A stretch of 64,000 nucleotides of DNA, from NCBI GenBank assembly GCA_039028895.1, contig JBCCHF010000013.1, forward strand, positions 1-64,000. Reading direction: 5' to 3'. This stretch comes from JAHDCJ01 sp039028895 (lineage in GTDB: Bacteria > Bacteroidota > Bacteroidia > Chitinophagales > Saprospiraceae). The position numbers and the translations under genes are program-made. How positions within the stretch are numbered: position 1 is the first letter of the stretch; every line of letters begins with the position of its first letter. The notes under the pieces are model-generated. The model was not told where the DNA came from and did not search any database. It saw only the letters and a list, made by a program, of their open reading frames with translations. Positions 41,877-51,432 of this stretch are shown in pieces.

Positions 41877-42827
41877 ATGAAAAATTTTCTTAATCACCTT
41901 TATTTCAATGAATTGAAAAGGGGCATCATAGAGGTGATGCTTTATTTCGAGGTGTTTTCATATCCAATGAGCCGTGAAGAAGTTTTTCGTACGGTTAATC
42001 AAATTAACACTAATCAGGATCAGGTCAATGCAGAAATTGATGAATTGATCAATGAATCCATTATTTATGAAAATGGTGGTTTTCTCATGACCAGACCAAA
42101 ACCTGAGTGGGCTGAAGAGCGAAAAATCAAGAATCGAATGGCAGATCAGTATATTGAAAAAGCATATCGCATGGGCCGCCTGATTGGGTACTTCCCCTTT
42201 GTGCGGGCTGTAATGATATCCGGTTCGCTGTCAAAACATTGGATGACAGAGGATGGTGACGTTGATTTTTTTATCGTTACCGAAAAGAGAAGACTCTGGA
42301 TCGCGCGCACCCTGCTCGTATTATTCAAAAAAATATTCCTGCTAAATTCACATAAGTACTTCTGCGTGAACTATTTTGTGGATGTTGATCACCTGGAAAT
42401 AGAAGAAAAGAACAGGTTCACAGCCTCAGAGATCGTTACGTTACTTCCAGTAGTCAACAAGCCATTGTATTTGGAATTTTTGAAAGCAAATCAATGGATC
42501 AGGGGTATTTACCCAAATTTCCCCGTAAGGGATACTAGTAATACTACACCACTTAAAGCTTCGCTGCCCAAACTGATTATAGAAAAAATGCTGTCAACCC
42601 GCTTTGGCGACTGGCTTGATCGCTCATTTCTAAAGATGACTCTGAAACACTGGAATAAAAAGTTTGGTCATATGGATAAGGAGGAATTTGAAGTAGCGAT
42701 GAAATCAAGAACATATGTTTCAAAACATCATCCTAACGCATTTCAAGCCAGAGTGCTTGAGGCAATGGCTAATAACCAGGTTCAATTTGAAGCATCCATT
42801 CTAAAAAAGATGCCAATGAGAAGCTAA
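41877..42827 (+). CDS. Nucleotidyltransferase-fold protein
   Basis: 316 residues. An N-terminal helical, winged-helix-like region (about 10-75, FEVFSYPMSREEVFRTV) is followed by an NTase core (about 105-150) with ISGSLSKHW and DGDVDFFIV, the G-S plus DxD pattern of the polymerase-beta-like nucleotidyltransferase fold. A C-terminal helical domain follows. Family members add nucleotides to proteins, RNA or antibiotics; here the substrate is unknown. It begins the gene series that continues with the radical SAM enzymes (33-base gap), so it may act in the same pathway. Confidence 0.75.
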   Translation: MKNFLNHLYFNELKRGIIEVMLYFEVFSYPMSREEVFRTVNQINTNQDQVNAEIDELINESIIYENGGFLMTRPKPEWAEERKIKNRMADQYIEKAYRMGRLIGYFPFVRAVMISGSLSKHWMTEDGDVDFFIVTEKRRLWIARTLLVLFKKIFLLNSHKYFCVNYFVDVDHLEIEEKNRFTASEIVTLLPVVNKPLYLEFLKANQWIRGIYPNFPVRDTSNTTPLKASLPKLIIEKMLSTRFGDWLDRSFLKMTLKHWNKKFGHMDKEEFEVAMKSRTYVSKHHPNAFQARVLEAMANNQVQFEASILKKMPMRS

Positions 42828-42860
42828 CCGCTTATCTTTGCAATAAAGGTTCCCTGTTCA

Positions 42861-44327
42861 ATGGCAAATATTCTTTTTACCCACTCATATTTTTATCGAT
42901 TTGACGAGAAGCAATGGGCTATGAAACAGCCATATCCGCCATATGGTACACTCTATGCTGCCGCAAAAATGCGGGAGGAGGGTCACCATGTAGCACTTTT
43001 TGACACTAACCTTGTGGTTTCTCCTGTTGAGATAAAGCCCATTCTGAAAAGTGAGCAACCCGACTATCTGGTAATCTATGATGACGGGTTTAACTACCTG
43101 ACTAAGATGTGCCTGACCAATATGCGGGAAGCTGCTTTTGAGTTGATCAAATTTGGTAAAGAAAACGCTTGTAAGGTAATTGTCTCGAGCTCTGATTCGA
43201 CAGATCACCCTGATTTTTATCTTGAAAAAGGGGCTGATTTTATTCTTTTAGGAGAAGGAGAAGAAACGCTCAGTGAACTGGTCACAGCCATTGAGTCCGG
43301 CCAGCAGGATATGAGTTCTATTCTGGGTATTTGTTACCATTCCGAAACATTCGTTAAAAATCCGAGAAGGCCCGTTATTCGCAATCTCGACAGCTTGCCT
43401 GACCCAGCATGGGATCTGGTAGATATCGATATGTATCGCAAGGTCTGGATGGAAGGAAATGGATATTTTTCTTTAAATATTGCGACAACCAGGGGGTGCC
43501 CCTTTAAGTGTAATTGGTGTGCAAAACCCATTTATGGCAATCGATATAATTCCCGTTCACCGGAAAGGGTAGCTAACGAAATCGAAATGCTGGTGTCAAA
43601 ATTTGGTGCCCGCCATTTTTGGTTTAGTGATGATATATTCGGTTTAAAACCCGGATGGGTGCAATCGTTCAGAGATATTGTAAAGGCCAAAAATCTGCAG
43701 TTTAGCTATAAGATTCAGTCCAGGGTAGATTTGCTGCTTCAGGAAGATACGATCGCAGCACTTGCTCAATCGGGTTTGAAAACCGTGTGGGTAGGTGCCG
43801 AATCAGGATCGCAGAAAATCCTCGATGCCATGGACAAAGGCACCAAGATCGAACAGATTTATGAAGCGACAGAATTACTGAAGCGCAAAGGTGTCGAGGT
43901 AGGATTTTTCCTTCAGTTTGGCTATCTCGGTGAAACAAGAGAAGATATTTCCAGTACTATACAGATGGTGCTCGACTGCATGCCTGATGATATCGGGATA
44001 TCTGTTTCTTACCCCTTGCCCGGCACCAAATTTTTCGAAATGGTGAAGGCCCAATTGGATGACAAGCAAAACTGGTCGCACTCAGATGATCTGGCGATGA
44101 TGTATAAAGGCACCTTCAGCCCTGATTTCTATCGACGTCTCCATCGGTTTGTCCATAAAACATTCAGAAAACACCAGGGATTCGCAAATTTGAAAGGCAT
44201 TTTAATGAACCCTACGGCAGTTAACCGATCTAAACTCAGGTCAGCGTTGGCTACAGTATATTATATCCCGGCAGCTGCCATCGACAATTACAAACTCAGA
44301 CTTCTCGAAAAGCAAAGTGTTTCCTGA
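42861..44327 (+). CDS. B12-binding-domain radical SAM protein 1
   Basis: 488 residues. An N-terminal Rossmann-like cobalamin-binding domain (about 1-145) opens ILFTHSYFYRFDEKQW and PYPPYGTLYAAAKMREEGHHVALFDTNL and contains FILLGEGEETLSELV. It lacks the DxHxxG base-off histidine motif, as in many class B enzymes. The radical SAM domain (about 195-410) carries the iron-sulfur cysteines Cys213, Cys217 and Cys220 in RGCPFKCNWC, and the SAM-binding AESGSQKI region. A C-terminal domain (about 410-488) completes it. This family includes methylases and ring- or lipid-modifying enzymes; substrate unknown. Its stop codon overlaps the ATT start of the following methyltransferase. Confidence 0.9.
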   Translation: MANILFTHSYFYRFDEKQWAMKQPYPPYGTLYAAAKMREEGHHVALFDTNLVVSPVEIKPILKSEQPDYLVIYDDGFNYLTKMCLTNMREAAFELIKFGKENACKVIVSSSDSTDHPDFYLEKGADFILLGEGEETLSELVTAIESGQQDMSSILGICYHSETFVKNPRRPVIRNLDSLPDPAWDLVDIDMYRKVWMEGNGYFSLNIATTRGCPFKCNWCAKPIYGNRYNSRSPERVANEIEMLVSKFGARHFWFSDDIFGLKPGWVQSFRDIVKAKNLQFSYKIQSRVDLLLQEDTIAALAQSGLKTVWVGAESGSQKILDAMDKGTKIEQIYEATELLKRKGVEVGFFLQFGYLGETREDISSTIQMVLDCMPDDIGISVSYPLPGTKFFEMVKAQLDDKQNWSHSDDLAMMYKGTFSPDFYRRLHRFVHKTFRKHQGFANLKGILMNPTAVNRSKLRSALATVYYIPAAAIDNYKLRLLEKQSVS

Positions 44328-45127
44328 TTATCAAAGCTGCTTTTGACCATATTGCCAAAGATTACGACCAGTCATTTTCCGATACTATAACGGGAAAACG
44401 ACAGCGAGCACTTGTTCATGCCTACCTGGCAGAGTATTTTGTTGACATTCCCGGCCAAAAAGTGCTGGAGCTAAATTGCGGTACGGGTATAGATGCCTGC
44501 TGGATAGCGGCAAGAGGGCATACGGTTCTCGCAACTGATGTTTCAAAGGAAATGGTCAATTTGACAGATATAAGAGTGGACCGCTTAGGGTTTGAAAAAT
44601 ATATTGATACCAGTGTTTGTGGGTTTTCCGAGATTCATACTTTGAATGACAAGGGCCCATTCAATCTCATATTCTCTAATTTTGGAGGCTTGAATTGCAT
44701 TGATTCGAATAGTATGGCTATGCTATCTATGGCATTACGAAAAATGCTTAAGCCTGGCGGCAGTCTCATCATAGTTTTGATGGGGCGTAAGTGTTGGTGG
44801 GAAAGCCTCTATTTTTTGTTAAAAGGCAACCCAAAAGAAGCATTTCGAAGGAAGAATGGAGGACCGGTTGAAGCAAATGTTGGAGACAAAAAGATCCTTA
44901 CATGGTATTATGATCCGCAAGAATATTCAAACCTTTTTTCAAACCAATTCAAGACAAAAGTTATTAAACCTGTAGGCATTGCTTTACCGCCTTCCTACAT
45001 GGATAGCATTTTTTCAAAAAGGAAATGGTTGATGAATTGGTTGACAAAATGTGAAAATAGGTTCCACAACAAATCTTACCTGGCCAAATGGTCGGACCAT
45101 TACTTAATTCACCTTGAAGCGATCTGA
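44327..45127 (+). CDS. Class I SAM methyltransferase with an apparent ATT start codon
   Basis: 266 residues if translation begins at ATT 44327, inside the TGATT at the end of the radical SAM gene. No ATG, GTG or TTG precedes the methyltransferase core in this frame; the only later start (GTG 44462) begins directly at motif I (VLELNCGTG) and would remove the N-terminal helices. Reading from ATT gives (M)IKAAFDHIAKDYDQSFSDT, a normal methyltransferase beginning. Motif I LELNCGTGIDAC, motif II VLATDVSKEM and post-I FNLIFSNFGGLNCI are intact, followed by LKPGGSLIIVLM. It ends in TGATG, coupled to the next radical SAM gene. The alternatives are a sequencing error for TGATG or a pseudogene, but the frame is open throughout. 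Confidence 0.75.
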   Translation: MIKAAFDHIAKDYDQSFSDTITGKRQRALVHAYLAEYFVDIPGQKVLELNCGTGIDACWIAARGHTVLATDVSKEMVNLTDIRVDRLGFEKYIDTSVCGFSEIHTLNDKGPFNLIFSNFGGLNCIDSNSMAMLSMALRKMLKPGGSLIIVLMGRKCWWESLYFLLKGNPKEAFRRKNGGPVEANVGDKKILTWYYDPQEYSNLFSNQFKTKVIKPVGIALPPSYMDSIFSKRKWLMNWLTKCENRFHNKSYLAKWSDHYLIHLEAI

Positions 45128-46533
45128 TGGAGGTGTTGTTTACACATGGTTATTATATTGAGGAAGATCCGAAGGAGCAGGAGATCATGCGCCCTTACCC
45201 GCCTTTGGGTATTCTTTACCTGTCAGCGTGGCTGGAAAAGCATGGCGTTGATAATGAAGTGTACGACACTACATTTTCCAATAAAAAAGCGCATAAGGCA
45301 TTTCTTGTCAAAAATAAACCCGGAATCCTCGCCATCTATACCAATCTGATGACCAAAGTCAATGTCATCGAATTGGTCAAATACATCAGGGCCGAACCTG
45401 ATTTGAACGAAACCTTTATTGTCATAGGTGGACCTGACGTTACTTATAATATCGAAAATTACCTGGGTTCAGGAGCGAATGTCATCGTTTTTGGAGAGGG
45501 TGAACAGACCATGCTCGAGATTGTAAACTCTGTCAAAAATGGGGTGCGGTCAGCGTTATTCCACATTCCCGGGGTGGCATTCTTCGATGAAGGAGGTGAT
45601 GTTGTAAAAACGGAAGCCAGGAAACGCATCCGCCCGGTAGACGGTCTGCCTATCCCTAACAGGAAGAAGATTGACCTTAACAAATACCTGGAAGTCTGGA
45701 AAACACATCACGGTAAGAGTACTGTTTCAATCAGCACCCAAAGAGGATGTCCGTATACCTGCAGATGGTGTAGTACTGCTGTTTATGGACAGAGTTACAG
45801 ACGTCGTTCCCCTGAAGTGGTCGTCTCTGAAATGAAATACCTGAAGGAAAACTATAACCCTGATAGCCTTTGGTTTGTGGATGATGTATTTACGGTCAGT
45901 CATAAATGGCTGAAAACTTTCAGAGATGCCTTGGAAAAAGCCAATATCAATATTCCTTTTGAATGTATAACCCGCGCAGATCGCCTTGACCCAGAAGTCA
46001 TCAGCGTATTGAAAGCAAGTGGCTGTTTTCGGGTCTGGATTGGTGCTGAAAGTGGCTCACAAAAAATCATAGATGCCATGGACAGGCGGGTAGATGTTAA
46101 CCATGTCCGCAATATGATAATCGAAGCCAGGCAACAAGGACTTGAAGCCGGTACGTTCATCATGTTAGGCTATCCCGGGGAAACCGAAACGGATATTTAT
46201 GAAACGGTCAATCACCTAAAAATATCCAATCCCGATCTGTTCACAATAACAGTGGCTTACCCGATTAAAGGAACAGGTCTTTACGAGGAAATTGAAGCCC
46301 AGCGCCTTAATAACCTGGATTGGCAAACCAGCACTGATCGCCAGATCGACTTTAAGCGGACTTATCCAAGAAAGTATTATGATTACGCGGTACGGTGGGT
46401 GGTCAATTCGGTAAACTACAATAAACAGAAGTTGAATGGCAGACAATTGACTCCCCATGCATTGAAAATGCTTGCCAAAAGTTCCCTGGCCAGGGCAGGT
46501 ATGATCTTTCATCGACAATTTGGCAAAGGATAG
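45127..46533 (+). CDS. B12-binding-domain radical SAM protein 2
   Basis: 468 residues, same architecture as protein 1 at 42861 and recognisably its paralogue (FTHGYYIEEDPKEQEIMRPYPPLGILYLSAW opens like it). The cobalamin-binding domain covers about 1-140 (VIVFGEGEQTMLEIV); the radical SAM cluster is Cys208, Cys212 and Cys215 (RGCPYTCRWC). The SAM-binding segment GAESGSQKIIDAMD follows, with a C-terminal region to 468. The ATG overlaps the preceding stop as TGATG, and a methyltransferase gene follows after three bases. The pair of radical SAM enzyme and methyltransferase is thus repeated in this locus. Confidence 0.9.
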   Translation: MEVLFTHGYYIEEDPKEQEIMRPYPPLGILYLSAWLEKHGVDNEVYDTTFSNKKAHKAFLVKNKPGILAIYTNLMTKVNVIELVKYIRAEPDLNETFIVIGGPDVTYNIENYLGSGANVIVFGEGEQTMLEIVNSVKNGVRSALFHIPGVAFFDEGGDVVKTEARKRIRPVDGLPIPNRKKIDLNKYLEVWKTHHGKSTVSISTQRGCPYTCRWCSTAVYGQSYRRRSPEVVVSEMKYLKENYNPDSLWFVDDVFTVSHKWLKTFRDALEKANINIPFECITRADRLDPEVISVLKASGCFRVWIGAESGSQKIIDAMDRRVDVNHVRNMIIEARQQGLEAGTFIMLGYPGETETDIYETVNHLKISNPDLFTITVAYPIKGTGLYEEIEAQRLNNLDWQTSTDRQIDFKRTYPRKYYDYAVRWVVNSVNYNKQKLNGRQLTPHALKMLAKSSLARAGMIFHRQFGKG

Positions 46534-46536
46534 ATT

Positions 46537-47316
46537 ATGAAGGCTTTTCTTGAGAAATTTCCTGGAAATGGCGGTGTCTATTGCCTTTCAAAACCTGACA
46601 ACAGTTTCGAAGACAGCTACATTGCTATTCGCAAAAAAGAGCAACGCGTCCTGTCTGACGAGCAAGTCAGTCAATTACCCCGAGTGGATAGGTCTAATCC
46701 TCATTTTGACGAATGGCAAATCAGAAATCGTTCATTCGAGCGTGTCATCAATTATCTGATGGATGATCCCAAAAGCCAACTACGGATTCTAGACCTGGGG
46801 TGCGGTAATGGCTGGTTTACCCACCGACTAGCTGCATTAGGCCATTTGGAAGTATTGGGCCTGGATATCAATATGATTGAATTGAAACAGGCTGCCAGGA
46901 TCTTCACCACTGAGAAATGCCGTTTTGCCTACGGAGATATCGCTGTTTTGGACTTTGATAACCTAAAGTTTGATCGCATTTTTCTGAATGCTTCAGTTCA
47001 ATATTTCTCAAATCTTACCAGACTCCTCAAAAGGTTGTTAAACCTGCTCAACAAAGGAGGGGAGATTCATATTATCGATTCGCCATTTTATAAGTCTGTT
47101 GATATCCCCGCTGCAAAGGCACGTTCTTTTTCCTATTACAAAACCATGGGTTTTGAGACTATGAGTACCAGCTATTTTCATCATAGTTTGGAAGAAATTA
47201 GCCAGTTTGATCCTTTCTATCTGTACCAACCATCCACTGGATTCAAGAAATTTTTGGATAGATTTGGGAAAAAAGACACCCCGTTTCCATGGATCAGGAT
47301 CTCAAAGGAAAATTAG
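46537..47316 (+). CDS. Class I SAM methyltransferase
   Basis: 259 residues. Motif I ILDLGCGNGWFTHRLA (about 86-101), motif II VLGLDINMIELKQA, post-I FDRIFLNASVQYF, and NKGGEIHIIDSPFY are all present. The N-terminal 75 residues (FEDSYIAIRKKEQR) and the C-terminal extension (about 200-259) are probably substrate-binding. It follows radical SAM gene 2 after three bases and overlaps the GT39-like gene by 28 bases, so it is translated within that operon. The substrate is unknown; by context a lipid-linked sugar or a lipid. Confidence 0.85.
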   Translation: MKAFLEKFPGNGGVYCLSKPDNSFEDSYIAIRKKEQRVLSDEQVSQLPRVDRSNPHFDEWQIRNRSFERVINYLMDDPKSQLRILDLGCGNGWFTHRLAALGHLEVLGLDINMIELKQAARIFTTEKCRFAYGDIAVLDFDNLKFDRIFLNASVQYFSNLTRLLKRLLNLLNKGGEIHIIDSPFYKSVDIPAAKARSFSYYKTMGFETMSTSYFHHSLEEISQFDPFYLYQPSTGFKKFLDRFGKKDTPFPWIRISKEN

Positions 47317-48821
47317 ACTTCACACTGCCGAATAGGGTGTTCATCACATTGGTTGTAATGATTTTGGGTGTCAGGTTCTTACATTTTGGCGAATTGATTG
47401 ATAATCCCCACGCCTGGAGGCAATGTGATACGGCAAACTATATTTTCGATTTTTTTAAAAATGGCATCGATATCTTTGAGCCTGCTGTATGCTGGATGGG
47501 GGCTCATAAGACCGTAATCCTTGAGTTCCCGTTACCGGAAGCTATGGTAGCTGTTTTCTACCACGTTTTTGGAGAACATCATTGGGTCGCCCGGATGTTT
47601 TTCCTGCTGTGCTTTTGCGGAGCAGCCTATTATTTTTTTCTAATTATACTAGAACTTTTCGGTAAAACCAGGGCCAGGGTCGCTACTTTGATTTACCTTT
47701 CCCTACCATTGTCCATGTTTTATTCCAGAGCGATCCATATCGACTTCTTTGCTGTTTTTATGGCGCATGGAATGTTTTTTCATTGGATGAAAGCCGTAAA
47801 AAATCAGGAGGCCAAGCATTGGATAGCAGGGGGTCTGTTTACTACTCTAGCATTTTTAGTAAAAGCACCTTATGCCTTTTTTCTCGCCTTGCCCCTTTTG
47901 ATGATGGCAATACAGGAAAAACAGTTTGTTAAAAGTTTGAAGTGGACTTTTCTTTTAATGTTGCCGATCATTCTATTTGTGCTTTGGCGTAGTTATGCTA
48001 CCGGGGTAAACAGCTTGGCACCTGACTGGCATTACCTTGAAGCTTACCGCAAATTTGATGAGAATACGTTCTGGTTTTTCGGCACTCTCGAACAACGACT
48101 TTCTTTATGGAATTGGCTAAGACTGGGTGAACGGCTGGCATTTGATGTCGTTGGTCATGCTGGGGTCTTGTTTGTCATTATTGGGTTTTTCCAGATGTGG
48201 TGGCTGAAACAGTACCCTTTTCTACTCGCATGGATGCTCGGGTTGTTGGTCTACTTATGTACCTTTTTTAACCTCAATCTGGTTCATGATTATTACCAAA
48301 TCCCATTTTTACCAATTGCTTCTACCCTGATTACAATAGGCATTTTCTCCCTTTCGGGAAATGCAATGGTAGTCAGAATGAACATAAGTCGTTTTGCTTT
48401 TTTCGGGGGATTAGGCATCGTAATACTTGGCAATATCACTAATGCAGAACTGCGCTATTATAAAACCGAAGATCAAAGGGTGCTTCAAGAAATAGGGGAG
48501 ATCATAGAAGGGACAACCCCAACATCAGCGTTACCAGTAATCACCTATAATGATTTTGATGTGCGTAATCCGCAAATCCTTTACCGAGCCAGAAGAAATG
48601 GTTGGTCAGTACCACTTCGAAACTGGAATGCAGAAGCCATAAACTTATTGACAGAAAATGAAGGGGCTACACATTTTGTTTTTGTCGGTCCTGGTCCACC
48701 GGACGGGGCAATTGGGAAATTTACTCGGCGATTGAATTTGATTAATTCAACGAAACTGAACAACACATATCTGAAAGTCTTTATTTGGACCCTATCGTAT
48801 CAGGATGAAATTGAAAATTGA
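47289..48821 (+). CDS. GT39/ArnT-like membrane glycosyltransferase
   Basis: 510 residues with about 11 spans. The N-terminal loop after span 1 contains DNPHAWRQCDTANYIFDFFKNG, the conserved acidic/WRQ motif of the PMT_2/ArnT family (glycosyltransferase family 39/83), which transfers sugars from polyprenyl-phosphate donors to lipids or proteins outside the membrane. A second loop has RAIHIDFFAVFMAHGMFFHW. The donor probably comes from the polyprenyl-phosphate enzymes nearby, such as the UbiA/DprE1-like pair (inference). It ends the plus-strand radical SAM operon, converging on the hypothetical gene at 48870. Confidence 0.85.
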   Translation: MDQDLKGKLDFTLPNRVFITLVVMILGVRFLHFGELIDNPHAWRQCDTANYIFDFFKNGIDIFEPAVCWMGAHKTVILEFPLPEAMVAVFYHVFGEHHWVARMFFLLCFCGAAYYFFLIILELFGKTRARVATLIYLSLPLSMFYSRAIHIDFFAVFMAHGMFFHWMKAVKNQEAKHWIAGGLFTTLAFLVKAPYAFFLALPLLMMAIQEKQFVKSLKWTFLLMLPIILFVLWRSYATGVNSLAPDWHYLEAYRKFDENTFWFFGTLEQRLSLWNWLRLGERLAFDVVGHAGVLFVIIGFFQMWWLKQYPFLLAWMLGLLVYLCTFFNLNLVHDYYQIPFLPIASTLITIGIFSLSGNAMVVRMNISRFAFFGGLGIVILGNITNAELRYYKTEDQRVLQEIGEIIEGTTPTSALPVITYNDFDVRNPQILYRARRNGWSVPLRNWNAEAINLLTENEGATHFVFVGPGPPDGAIGKFTRRLNLINSTKLNNTYLKVFIWTLSYQDEIEN

Positions 48822-48869
48822 CGATTTCAAATTAAAGATATTAAATATCTGATGTTAGACGAGGTACCG

Positions 48870-50024
48870 TCAACGAAGCTTAAAATGAATCACTTTACGA
48901 TCTTCCTTGCCAACGGTGATCGTCTGAGGATAAGGATCGGCATTAACAACACCATCTGCTTTGCCTGCAAAATCGAGGATTACCCTGTAAGTTCCTGGAG
49001 GTAGGTTTTTTACGACATAACCACAATTAGCATCAAAGCGTGCTGATTTTGAAATACCTGTATTGGGGTTATAGAAACTCACCTGATAAATTGTACAGCT
49101 CCGGGTATTTGAAAGGGTTCCTGAGACCTGATTGTTGATCGGTTGTTCCTTGTGTTTGATAGTGAAATCGAATTTCGTAGTTTGTCCTGCTTTTACATGA
49201 ACCACGTTGTCAATCTGACCTGGAAGGATTTGGTAATTATCCTTGTGTGGGTAATTAATTAAAACACTGACGAGGTATTTCCCGGGTTCGAGGTTGTTCA
49301 AGGTGTAGGCACAAGATTCAGGGGCAGGGTCGAGGAACTGGCTTTTTCGTTCTCCTTCTTTTAAAATGATAACCGCATATTTGGTACAATGCTGAGTCAG
49401 GCCTTTGGCTCTTCCGGTGATCGCGCCTTTGGTAAGGTGGTTTGGTGCATTCATTTCTACCTTAGACTGAAGTTTTAGGTTAGGATTAACCTTGGCTTTT
49501 TCGATAGCCAGGTTATTATTACTGATTACCTTATCCTTGGGTTTTTCTATTTTTTCGACAGAAGGCTTAGTTGGCTTTTTGCTAAAACTATAGATCTTTC
49601 TGTCCACTCCTGATTTGGATTTGGACGTCATGTCAAGTCGTAATATCCCTTTGCCAGGCATTGATATGGTAAACGAAACTTTTTCAGGGTAGTTTGAAAA
49701 GACGCCGGTTACTTCATCCGTATTTTGTACCGGATCAGCCTGTGGATTTTGGATCGAGTGAGGTACTCCTTTAGATTCTCCCCAAAAGCATTTGCCGGAA
49801 GCTTCTGATTCGCATTGCCTAAAAAAATAAACCATGAGCAAGTCAGCATCCACTTGCTTTATGACCAGTTCTGGAACCAAAGCATCTTTGTTGACAGGCC
49901 ACCATACCCCAGTATAATCAAGCATACCCTGCGCATGAGTTGAGGATATTAAAGTAAGATTCAAAAAGCAAACGGTAAACAAAATGGATAAGACTGAACG
50001 AAGTCCGTTGATTACATAGTTCAT
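48870..50024 (-). CDS. Secreted protein of unknown function with two Ig-like/Cna-B-type repeats
   Basis: 384 residues from ATG 50024, which gives a signal peptide (about 1-32: MNYVINGLRSVLSILFTVCFLNLT...SSTHAQ); an in-frame ATG at 50072 would be too long. A beta-rich N-terminal domain with QVDADLLMVYFF (about 35-150) is followed by a basic linker (about 150-215). Two similar domains then appear (about 205-295 and 300-384): TKGAITGRAKGLTQHC... LNNLEPGKYLVSVLI and NNQVSGTLSNTRSCT... VKNLPPGTYRVILDF. They resemble carboxypeptidase regulatory/Cna-B repeats, each with a pair of Cys. There is no T9SS sorting domain. It is the last gene of the FkbM-UbiA-DprE1 strand but is separated by about 70 bases and may be independent. 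Confidence 0.65.
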   Translation of the reverse strand: MNYVINGLRSVLSILFTVCFLNLTLISSTHAQGMLDYTGVWWPVNKDALVPELVIKQVDADLLMVYFFRQCESEASGKCFWGESKGVPHSIQNPQADPVQNTDEVTGVFSNYPEKVSFTISMPGKGILRLDMTSKSKSGVDRKIYSFSKKPTKPSVEKIEKPKDKVISNNNLAIEKAKVNPNLKLQSKVEMNAPNHLTKGAITGRAKGLTQHCTKYAVIILKEGERKSQFLDPAPESCAYTLNNLEPGKYLVSVLINYPHKDNYQILPGQIDNVVHVKAGQTTKFDFTIKHKEQPINNQVSGTLSNTRSCTIYQVSFYNPNTGISKSARFDANCGYVVKNLPPGTYRVILDFAGKADGVVNADPYPQTITVGKEDRKVIHFKLR

Positions 50025-50094
50025 GGTTAGTTGGTTATAGGTTTTACAAATTTGAATAAGGGCTAACACCAAAGTTATCAGTAATTTAAGGACA

Positions 50095-51432
50095 TTATAA
50101 CTCCAAACGTTGTGCCAAAGCAGAATAAAGCTTATTCTCTTTCGTCATAAACCTGTTTCTGAAGCTACTGCTTTGTGTATACGTCTGTTTGAAAACGGTT
50201 GAGGCCATGCGCGCATCTTTGGCGAGGTAAAGCCGTCCGCCATACTCAAGCACTATCCTGTCGAGTGCATCTAACATCGCAAAAAGTCCTTTTGTGATCT
50301 TGAAGTCAAGTGCCAATGTGTATCCTTGCATCGGAAAAGCGAGCGGACTTTGGTTGTGGCCGGGGCCCATGAGTTTCAAAACAGTCAGGAAAGATCCGAA
50401 ACCAGAATCCCTGATTTTTGAAAGTAGTTCACTGATGCCTTTTTTTCCTTCTGATTGTGGTAACACGCATTGATATTGAGTAAAACCCTTCTTCCCATAG
50501 ATCCTATTCCAGTGTAATAGACTGTCCAGTGGATAAAAATATGGTTCATAATGCACAAAGGATTGCTGGATATCTGCCCGTTGTCGTTGATAATAAAGAA
50601 AGTTAAAAGTCTTAATGCTAAATGAGTTTAAAAGCATTCCAGGAAGGAAAAAAGGAACAGAAATGGCCTTTTTTTTTCGAAACAAAAGGGGAGAAGCGGT
50701 ATACTGCTCTGGGAGTTCCTCTACAGATGCATGTTCGCCATTGAGTAATAAGCCGCGGCCCAGTTTTTCGCCTTTGGCCATGCAGTCTATCCATGCCACC
50801 GAATAGGTGTCATCAACAGCATTATCGATTTTTTCCAGTGTTTCAGATAGCGTTTTTGTTTTATAACTGGTTTGCTTGATAAAGGCTGTTTGAACCTTTC
50901 GTAGCCTGAACGTAGCCGTTATGATGATGCCGGTCAATCCCATTCCACCACAAGTGGCCCAAAATAAAGCCGGGTTTTTAACTTTGCTGCATTCCACTAC
51001 TTTCTCGTCTGCCTGGATTAACCGGAAGCTTTCGAGGAAATCGGAAAAACTGCCTTCCTTGTGATGGTTCTTCCCATGAATGTCTGCAGCAATGGCTCCC
51101 CCAACTGTAATGAACTTGGTGCCAGGAGACACACTTAGAAAAAATCCTTTTGGAACTACCAGTTGTAAAATGTCAGCTAATAAAACTCCTGCCTGGCAGG
51201 TAATGATGCCGTTTTCTATATCAAAATCCAGAATCTGGTTCAGACTTAGCGTGCTAACCGTATTGTGAGCTAAAGCTGCATCGCCATAACACCTACCATT
51301 GCCGCGGGCGATCAAATTTCCTTTCTGGTTTAACCAGGTTTGTAGTTCATTAAGATGTCCAGGGTAATATAGGTTGGACTCCATTTTGGGATAATTGCCC
51401 CAATTGGCGATATGTTTCTTTTCAGAATGCAT
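50095..51432 (-). CDS. FAD-dependent oxidoreductase, DprE1-like (polyprenylphosphoryl-ribose oxidase)
   Basis: 445 residues. The ATG at 51432 is chosen because it forms TAATG with the UbiA stop; an upstream in-frame ATG (51471) would extend into that gene. N-terminal FAD-binding domain: ARGNGRCYGDAAL (about 43-55) and SVSPGTKFITVGGAIAADIHGKNHHKEGSF are typical of DprE1, which oxidises decaprenyl-phospho-ribose to the 2-keto intermediate for arabinose donor synthesis. The C-terminal substrate domain (about 250-445) contains FYPLDSLLHWNRIYGKKGFTQYQ. The next step enzyme (DprE2-like SDR) is not in the window. The likely pathway produces a polyprenyl-phospho-pentose donor (inference). Confidence 0.8.
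   Translation of the reverse strand: MHSEKKHIANWGNYPKMESNLYYPGHLNELQTWLNQKGNLIARGNGRCYGDAALAHNTVSTLSLNQILDFDIENGIITCQAGVLLADILQLVVPKGFFLSVSPGTKFITVGGAIAADIHGKNHHKEGSFSDFLESFRLIQADEKVVECSKVKNPALFWATCGGMGLTGIIITATFRLRKVQTAFIKQTSYKTKTLSETLEKIDNAVDDTYSVAWIDCMAKGEKLGRGLLLNGEHASVEELPEQYTASPLLFRKKKAISVPFFLPGMLLNSFSIKTFNFLYYQRQRADIQQSFVHYEPYFYPLDSLLHWNRIYGKKGFTQYQCVLPQSEGKKGISELLSKIRDSGFGSFLTVLKLMGPGHNQSPLAFPMQGYTLALDFKITKGLFAMLDALDRIVLEYGGRLYLAKDARMASTVFKQTYTQSSSFRNRFMTKENKLYSALAQRLEL

Noticed and set aside
44327..44462. Idea that the methyltransferase at 44.3-45.1 kb is a truncated pseudogene
   Set aside because: The frame is open across the full N-terminal region and all motifs are intact; an ATT start explains it better.
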